In this document: positions 7,726 through 11,473 of the stretch, piece by piece
Layout: each line of letters begins with the position of its first letter
How positions within the stretch are numbered: the first letter of the stretch is position 1
Assembly (NCBI GenBank): GCA_022425845.1
Contig: JAKMEU010000292.1
Location: 1 to 11,473, forward strand
From: Luminiphilus sp.
GTDB lineage: Bacteria; Pseudomonadota; Gammaproteobacteria; Pseudomonadales; Halieaceae
Length of the DNA: 11,473 bases
Direction: 5' to 3'
Position numbers and translations under genes: made by a program
The notes under the pieces: model-generated
What the model was told of the DNA's origin: nothing
The model's input: the letters and a program-made list of their open reading frames with translations, nothing else
Databases searched by the model: none

Positions 7726-7739
7726 TTAGTAGTAGCGCG
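7709..7739. repeat. Tandem direct repeat at the glycerate kinase stop codon (period 17)
   Basis: TTAGTAGTAGCGCG occurs at 7709-7722 and again, identically, at 7726-7739, separated by TTA. On the minus strand the inner copy encodes the last residues (Arg-Tyr-Tyr, then stop) of the glycerate kinase, and the outer copy lies just beyond the stop in another frame. It looks like a short tandem duplication at the gene's 3' end that leaves the protein unchanged. Each copy also contains TAGTAGTAG, a small trinucleotide run that could have promoted replication slippage. Confidence 0.85.
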
Positions 7740-8673
7740 CCATGTCACCCGAGACCTTTCTAATGCTGCGGTCTCCCTGCAAGTGAAAGCACAGGTCGGC
7801 CCGCGCCGGCATACTCACAAGCCCCCACTCGGTCAGACGCTGATAAAACTGGAGAAATCGCGCCAGCGCTGCCTCGTCCATAAGGCCCTGACCCGCGCAA
7901 AGCCTGTCCGCCACCCGGCTGCGTAATTTCTCCTCCTGCTCCCAACGCCAGGAAAATACGCTAGCGAAACTGGGCGCCTTGAGTACCACCTGCGTGTCAA
8001 TGAGATCAAATACCTCGCGATAGGATTCTTCGAGGGCTTTGTTTACGGCACCTCGCCACACTCCGCACCTATCCTCCTCTCCCTCCAGGTCATTGATGGG
8101 CTCCTGCAATTGGTCCCGGGGTTGCGGCGGGAGTCCAACACACCAGCCTTCCAGCACAATCAGGTCGACACGTTCAGGGTCGACTTCAATGCCCGGAGCC
8201 GCCCGGTCGTCGGTTGCTTTATCGAATTGCGGGATCATGAGCCGGGGGCCGGCGCCGCCACGCGCAGCCTCAATAATGCGACCCAGGGCCGCCACCTCAT
8301 GGGTACCGGGCACCCCTCGTGTGGCAAACAGCGGATGCACGTCCCGGGCAAGCTCCTCGCGCTGGGCCAGCGGCAGGTAGAAATCATCCAGTGAAAGTGA
8401 GAGGACCTGCAGACCGGCGACTTCTCCCAACCAGGCCGTCAGGAGAGCGGCGAGGGTGCTCTTACCTGACCCCTGGCAACCATAGAGCCCCACCACCTCA
8501 ACGGGGAAATCGGCCCCCACTGTTGAATCAGCGCCCCGGCGATCAAGCAAAGCAGCCACAAGCGGCATAAACCACTCAATAGCGAAGTCCCGGTAAGTCG
8601 TGGGCAGGCGTTCCTCGGCAAGGAAAGCCTGCCAAAAATCGTCTCCGGGTAAAAGATCGACGCGCTCTAGCAT
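7726..8673 (-). CDS. D-glycerate 3-kinase (GLYK-type P-loop kinase)
   Basis: 315 residues. It belongs to the P-loop kinase group with plant GLYK, yeast Tda10 and bacterial YggC, related to uridine kinase and pantothenate kinase. It should phosphorylate D-glycerate with ATP to 3-phosphoglycerate in the cytoplasm, feeding glycolysis or serine synthesis. Motifs in order: Walker A GCQGSGKST (65-73, K71), LSLDDFYLP (93-101), RGVPGTHE (119-126), IPQFDKA (147-153) and the Walker B-like LIVLEGWCVG (171-180). SFASVFSWRWEQEEKLR (235-251) and the C-terminal helix region also match GLYK. ATG 8673 is the only sensible start; the codons upstream in frame contain no start, and the Shine-Dalgarno is weak. 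It lies 46 nt downstream of the NhaC-family transporter gene on the same strand and is probably co-transcribed and perhaps translationally linked with it. The family match is strong, but related kinases with other small substrates exist. Confidence 0.87.
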   Translation of the reverse strand: MLERVDLLPGDDFWQAFLAEERLPTTYRDFAIEWFMPLVAALLDRRGADSTVGADFPVEVVGLYGCQGSGKSTLAALLTAWLGEVAGLQVLSLSLDDFYLPLAQREELARDVHPLFATRGVPGTHEVAALGRIIEAARGGAGPRLMIPQFDKATDDRAAPGIEVDPERVDLIVLEGWCVGLPPQPRDQLQEPINDLEGEEDRCGVWRGAVNKALEESYREVFDLIDTQVVLKAPSFASVFSWRWEQEEKLRSRVADRLCAGQGLMDEAALARFLQFYQRLTEWGLVSMPARADLCFHLQGDRSIRKVSGDMARYY

Positions 8674-8719
8674 GATGCGGGGTCGTCGGCCAGCTGGCTC
8701 AAATCGATACCCGTCGCTC

Positions 8720-10060
8720 TCATGCGAGGGCTACCACCAGATAAAACACCGCTGCCAAGACCGCTGCCAACAGCGCATAGGGCAACTGGGTCAGGGCATG
8801 GTCATAGGTACGACAGCCGGCGCCCTGCGCGCTCAGGACGGTGGAATCCGAGTAAAAGCAAGCGTGGCTTCCAAAACCGCTGGCCGATAACAACGCCCCC
8901 ACAACGAGAAGCATATTGACATCCATAGCCTGTGCCAGGGGAAAGGCAACCGGCATGGCAATGGCGATCACGCCCCAGTTGGACCCTGTCGTATACGATA
9001 CAACCGACATCGTTATAAAGATGAGGACCGGTAGCAGGGCCGCCGTCATGTAGGGCTCAACGCCGGCGATGACATAATCCGTCAGGCCAATCGCGTTGTT
9101 GGCCTCGACGAAGACAAACAACGCCAGCAGCATCGAGAGAACGGGCACCATAGACTTGAGCCCTTCGATGCAGGTATCGAACAGCTCTCCCGCTGGCATA
9201 ATGCCAAACACCAGATACTGCACCAAGGTAAAGGAGATACCGAGGATCACACCGCGAAGCAGATCTACCTCGGGAAAAATAGTGAAGCCCAGAAGTGCAA
9301 TCATCGGAAGGAAAAAGACGCTGGTTCGGCTGTGAGCTGCCGGCTCAACGGTCAGGGCATCGTCCTCAAAAACCCCAAGATCCCCCGACGCCTCCGCGCG
9401 CTGCTCGGCCCGCTTGAGCGGACCCATCAAAGGCACGACGCCCACGATCACAAGCGGTACGATGACCAGCGCCAGCAGGGGATAAAACATGTAGGGAATC
9501 GCGGCCAGAATCATATTGATCCCCTCCCCCTGAGCAGCCACCGCATTTTTCTCCAGCAGTCCCCCGAAAAAGACGCCCCAACTCGAGATGGGAATCAGAA
9601 GGCACATGGGCGCTGCGGTTGAATCCACCACATAGGCGAGCATTTCCCGGGACACGCGAAAGCGGTCAGTAACGGCCTTCATGGTCGCACCCACCGTAAG
9701 GGAGTTCAGATAATCATCGAGGAAAATAAACAGACCCAGCACCCAGGTTGCCAGCAAACTGCCCCGCTTACTGCCCAACCTTCGGGTGAGGGCTTCACCA
9801 AATGCGTAGGAACCACCGCCCTTGACCAGCAGGGCAATAAAGCTCCCGTAGAGGGCGCAGACCAGAATAACCCAGGCCGTGGTCTCCTCCATCAATACCT
9901 CTGTGGTCACAGCCGCCAGACGATCTGCAAAGGACCAGCCATCCATAATCACAAAGGCCAGAATGGAGCCCGCCACCACCGACTCAAGGGTTCGATGGCT
10001 CCAGATGGCCAGGCACAGTACCAACGCCGTTGGCAGAAGGCTGATAGCGCCATAGTCCAT
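8720..10060 (-). CDS. NhaC-family Na+/H+ antiporter-like transporter
   Basis: An integral membrane protein of about 446 residues with 10 or more hydrophobic segments. Family features, numbered from ATG 10060, are LFIFLDDYLNSLTVGATMK (acidic DDYLN, 115-119) followed by VDSTAAPMCLLIPISSWG (from 145), and TTGSNWGVIAIAMPVAFPLA (from 357) then SGFGSHACFYSDST. These are the substrate-region signatures of NhaC-type antiporters (IT superfamily), which exchange Na+ for H+ or, in some members, carry organic acids or amino acids. A long polar loop lies mid-protein (GPLKRAEQRAEASGDLGVFE and after). The frame is open back to a TTG at 10147 and also has ATG 10093, but the family N-terminus starts at about MDYGAISLLPTALVL, so ATG 10060 is preferred, with a GGGGG about 9 nt upstream. 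The downstream partner is the glycerate kinase; the substrate remains open. Confidence 0.88.
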   Translation of the reverse strand: MDYGAISLLPTALVLCLAIWSHRTLESVVAGSILAFVIMDGWSFADRLAAVTTEVLMEETTAWVILVCALYGSFIALLVKGGGSYAFGEALTRRLGSKRGSLLATWVLGLFIFLDDYLNSLTVGATMKAVTDRFRVSREMLAYVVDSTAAPMCLLIPISSWGVFFGGLLEKNAVAAQGEGINMILAAIPYMFYPLLALVIVPLVIVGVVPLMGPLKRAEQRAEASGDLGVFEDDALTVEPAAHSRTSVFFLPMIALLGFTIFPEVDLLRGVILGISFTLVQYLVFGIMPAGELFDTCIEGLKSMVPVLSMLLALFVFVEANNAIGLTDYVIAGVEPYMTAALLPVLIFITMSVVSYTTGSNWGVIAIAMPVAFPLAQAMDVNMLLVVGALLSASGFGSHACFYSDSTVLSAQGAGCRTYDHALTQLPYALLAAVLAAVFYLVVALA

Positions 10061-10241
10061 AAGCCGTAACCCCCATGTATCCTGAAAACGCATTGCAAGC
10101 GACGCACTGTAACCTAGCTGTGATAAATCACCGAGGACCAGACACAACTATGTACTTTGCCCGCTCTCAGGAGCCGTGTATGTTGCTTCACTGCACCGGC
10201 ACGACTCGCTGCCTTCGCCAACCGCCCAAAGGATTAATCGC
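10061..10241. promoter_or_regulatory. Divergent regulatory region between the transporter and HAD-PlsC genes
   Basis: About 180 nt separate the two oppositely directed genes. The most distinct element is the dyad GTGAT-AA-ATCAC (10120-10131). Its arms are perfectly complementary and it resembles half-sites used by CRP/FNR-type or GntR-type regulators, but the spacing fits neither TGTGA-N6-TCACA (CRP) nor TTGAT-N4-ATCAA (FNR) exactly. No -35/-10 pair with good spacing is evident on either strand. The right part holds the small leader ORF listed separately. Placing promoters here follows from gene orientation. Confidence 0.4.
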
Positions 10242-10245
10242 TTGA
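10180..10245 (+). CDS. Possible 21-residue leader ORF overlapping the HAD-PlsC start
   Basis: ATG 10180 has a near-ideal Shine-Dalgarno (CAGGAG, ending 7 nt upstream) and runs 21 codons to TGA at 10243-10245. That stop overlaps the TTG start of the next gene (10242-10244) in a TTGA arrangement typical of translational coupling. The same frame also has an upstream ATG at 10150, which would give 31 residues. The peptide (MLLHCTGTTRCLRQPPKG and three more residues) is not similar to anything I know. It could be a leader whose translation opens or attenuates the downstream start, or it could be chance. Confidence 0.35.
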   Translation: MLLHCTGTTRCLRQPPKGLIA

Positions 10246-11473
10246 ATTTTTCAGAACTGCTTGCCGATATCGAAGCCTCGGACCCCGGCCCGGAAACCGC
10301 GGCCCTCTTTGATTTTGACGGCACGATCATTGCGGGATACTCGGCGACCGTCTTCCTGCAAGATTCGCTGACCCGGGGCGAGCTCAAGCCCGATGAGCTC
10401 TATGAACTAACGCGGGCCCTGACGGGGTTTGGTCTGGGCAACATGGGGTTTTCTGCCCTGATGGCAGTTCATGCCCAATATCTGGCTGGCCGAAGTGAGG
10501 CTGAGTACAGCCGTAACAGCGAACGGCTTTTCCGGCAGAAAATCGCACGCTTAATTTATCCCGAAACCCGAGAATTGATCGCCGCCCACCAGGCCAAAGG
10601 ACACACGGTAGCGATCATCAGCTCCGCGACCCCCTACCAGGTTGTGCCAGCAGCACGGGATTTAAATATTGAACACGTCTTCAGCACGGGTCTTGAAGTT
10701 GAAAATGGCGTGTTCACCGGCGCGGTCAAACGCCCCACCTGCTTCGGAGAAGGCAAAGTCGATGCCGCACTAACACTCGCGAAGACAACGGGCGCCGACC
10801 TGTCAAACAGCTTTTTTTATTCGGACAGCAGCGACGACATCCAGCTGCTTGAGTATGTGGGGCGCCCCGTAACACTGAATCCTCGTAAGCGGCTGAAACA
10901 AATCACCCGTGATCGCCAATGGCCCACGGCGACCTTCGACAGTCGGGGACGCACCTCGATTAACCGATTTCTGCGCTCTGTCGCTGCTACAGGTTCCGTA
11001 GTGAGCAGCCTGGCAGCGGCGCTGCCCATTTATGCACTGACCGGTTCTAAGCGAGACTCCCTCAACTTTTCCATCTCGCTTTTCGCCGATACCACCAGCG
11101 CCCTGATTGGGCTCGATCTGGACGTAAGAGGGGAGGAAAATCTCTGGCAGCAACGGCCTGCGGTATTTATGTTCAACCACCAGAGTAAAGCCGATGTGGC
11201 CATTATGGCGCGTCTTGTTCGCAGGGATGTGGTGGGCGTCGGGAAAAAAGAAATCAAGCGCATGCCGCTGATTGGTCAGGCCATGGGCGCCGCCGGCGTT
11301 GTCTTCATCGACCGCTCAGATCGCGCAAAAGCCATCGAATCCATGGCACCTCTGGCCGCCGCGATGAAGGAAGAAGGAAAATCTCTGGTGATCGCGCCCG
11401 AGGGCACCCGGGCACCCACACGCAAACTGGCGCCCTTCAAAAAGGGGGGATTTCACATGGCAATGGAGGTAGG
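10242..11473 (+). CDS. HAD-IB phosphatase fused to PlsC-type 1-acylglycerol-3-phosphate acyltransferase, C-terminus cut by window
   Basis: 410 codons are visible and the frame is open at the right edge. Residues about 20-215 are a HAD-IB (phosphoserine phosphatase-like) domain. It has motif I DFDGT (D24 nucleophile, D26), motif II IISSAT (S127 or S128), the motif III lysine in GEGKVD (K172), and motif IV FYSDSSDD (D195, D198, D199). After a hydrophobic stretch (about 246-266) comes a PlsC domain with NHQSKAD (H313 and D318, the catalytic HX4D), VVFIDRS, and APEGTR (385-390). PlsC acylates lysophosphatidic acid to phosphatidic acid at the inner membrane; the phosphatase domain's substrate in such fusions is not settled. 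A similar fusion is Mycobacterium tuberculosis Rv2483c. TTG 10242 is chosen because AAGGA lies 8 nt upstream and because relatives begin with an N-terminus like NFSELLADIEAS; GTG 10176 is the only other candidate. A T7 run at 10812-10818 lies within the coding sequence and the frame is intact. Confidence 0.9.
   Translation, partial: MNFSELLADIEASDPGPETAALFDFDGTIIAGYSATVFLQDSLTRGELKPDELYELTRALTGFGLGNMGFSALMAVHAQYLAGRSEAEYSRNSERLFRQKIARLIYPETRELIAAHQAKGHTVAIISSATPYQVVPAARDLNIEHVFSTGLEVENGVFTGAVKRPTCFGEGKVDAALTLAKTTGADLSNSFFYSDSSDDIQLLEYVGRPVTLNPRKRLKQITRDRQWPTATFDSRGRTSINRFLRSVAATGSVVSSLAAALPIYALTGSKRDSLNFSISLFADTTSALIGLDLDVRGEENLWQQRPAVFMFNHQSKADVAIMARLVRRDVVGVGKKEIKRMPLIGQAMGAAGVVFIDRSDRAKAIESMAPLAAAMKEEGKSLVIAPEGTRAPTRKLAPFKKGGFHMAMEV

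Noticed and set aside
7691..7739. Short CTACTTA and TTAGTAGTAGCGCG repeats as a CRISPR array or integron/att site
   Set aside because: The units are too short, with a 3-nt spacer and only two copies; there are no cas or integrase genes.
10061..10147. Longer start (TTG 10147 or ATG 10093) for the NhaC-family transporter
   Set aside because: The added residues have no membrane character typical of the family N-terminus and no good Shine-Dalgarno precedes them; they would also use up much of the divergent promoter region.
10812..10818. T7 homopolymer in the HAD domain as a possible programmed frameshift or sequencing error
   Set aside because: The reading frame is correct on both sides (FFYSDSSDD matches motif IV), so no frameshift needs to be invoked.

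Overview
This is a GC-rich chromosomal segment with dense, short-spaced genes typical of a free-living, probably marine, gammaproteobacterium. The best clues are a ModF-type tandem ABC ATPase, a large AsmA-family protein, a fused HAD phosphatase/PlsC acyltransferase and an NhaC-family antiporter. A lineage such as Halieaceae (OM60/NOR5) would fit, but that is an impression from protein similarity and not something the sequence proves. I see no rRNA or tRNA gene, CRISPR array, insertion sequence, prophage or att site.

Layout. Bases 1-1219 carry a minus-strand pair: an outer-membrane-type DUF4136 lipoprotein followed 33 nt later by a DUF1295 (steroid 5-alpha-reductase-like) membrane protein that runs off the left edge. 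A 79-nt divergent gap leads to a plus-strand Sfp-type phosphopantetheinyl transferase (1299-2009). Its 3' end overlaps a short convergent minus-strand ORF of unknown function (1942-2325). Two plus-strand genes follow: modF (2532-3923), whose first nucleotide-binding domain is degenerate, and a 1163-residue AsmA-family envelope protein starting at GTG (4034-7525).

A 200-nt convergent gap with small inverted and direct repeats separates these from a minus-strand pair (7726-10060). In transcription order this pair is an NhaC-family Na+/H+ antiporter-like transporter and then a D-glycerate 3-kinase. Diverging from it is the right-edge gene (10242-11473, truncated), a HAD-IB phosphatase fused to a 1-acylglycerol-3-phosphate acyltransferase. 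It starts at TTG and seems translationally coupled to a 21-codon upstream ORF.

How the genes may work together. Several proteins touch the cell envelope or lipids: DUF1295, the lipoprotein, AsmA and HAD-PlsC. The phosphopantetheinyl transferase would activate carrier proteins encoded elsewhere. The antiporter/glycerate-kinase pair could be an uptake-and-phosphorylation or osmotic/metabolic module. None of these links is shown directly. I found no clearly new multi-gene system. The items most worth a second look are the asymmetric ModF, the antiporter-kinase operon, the coupled leader ORF and the unrecognised 127-residue ORF.
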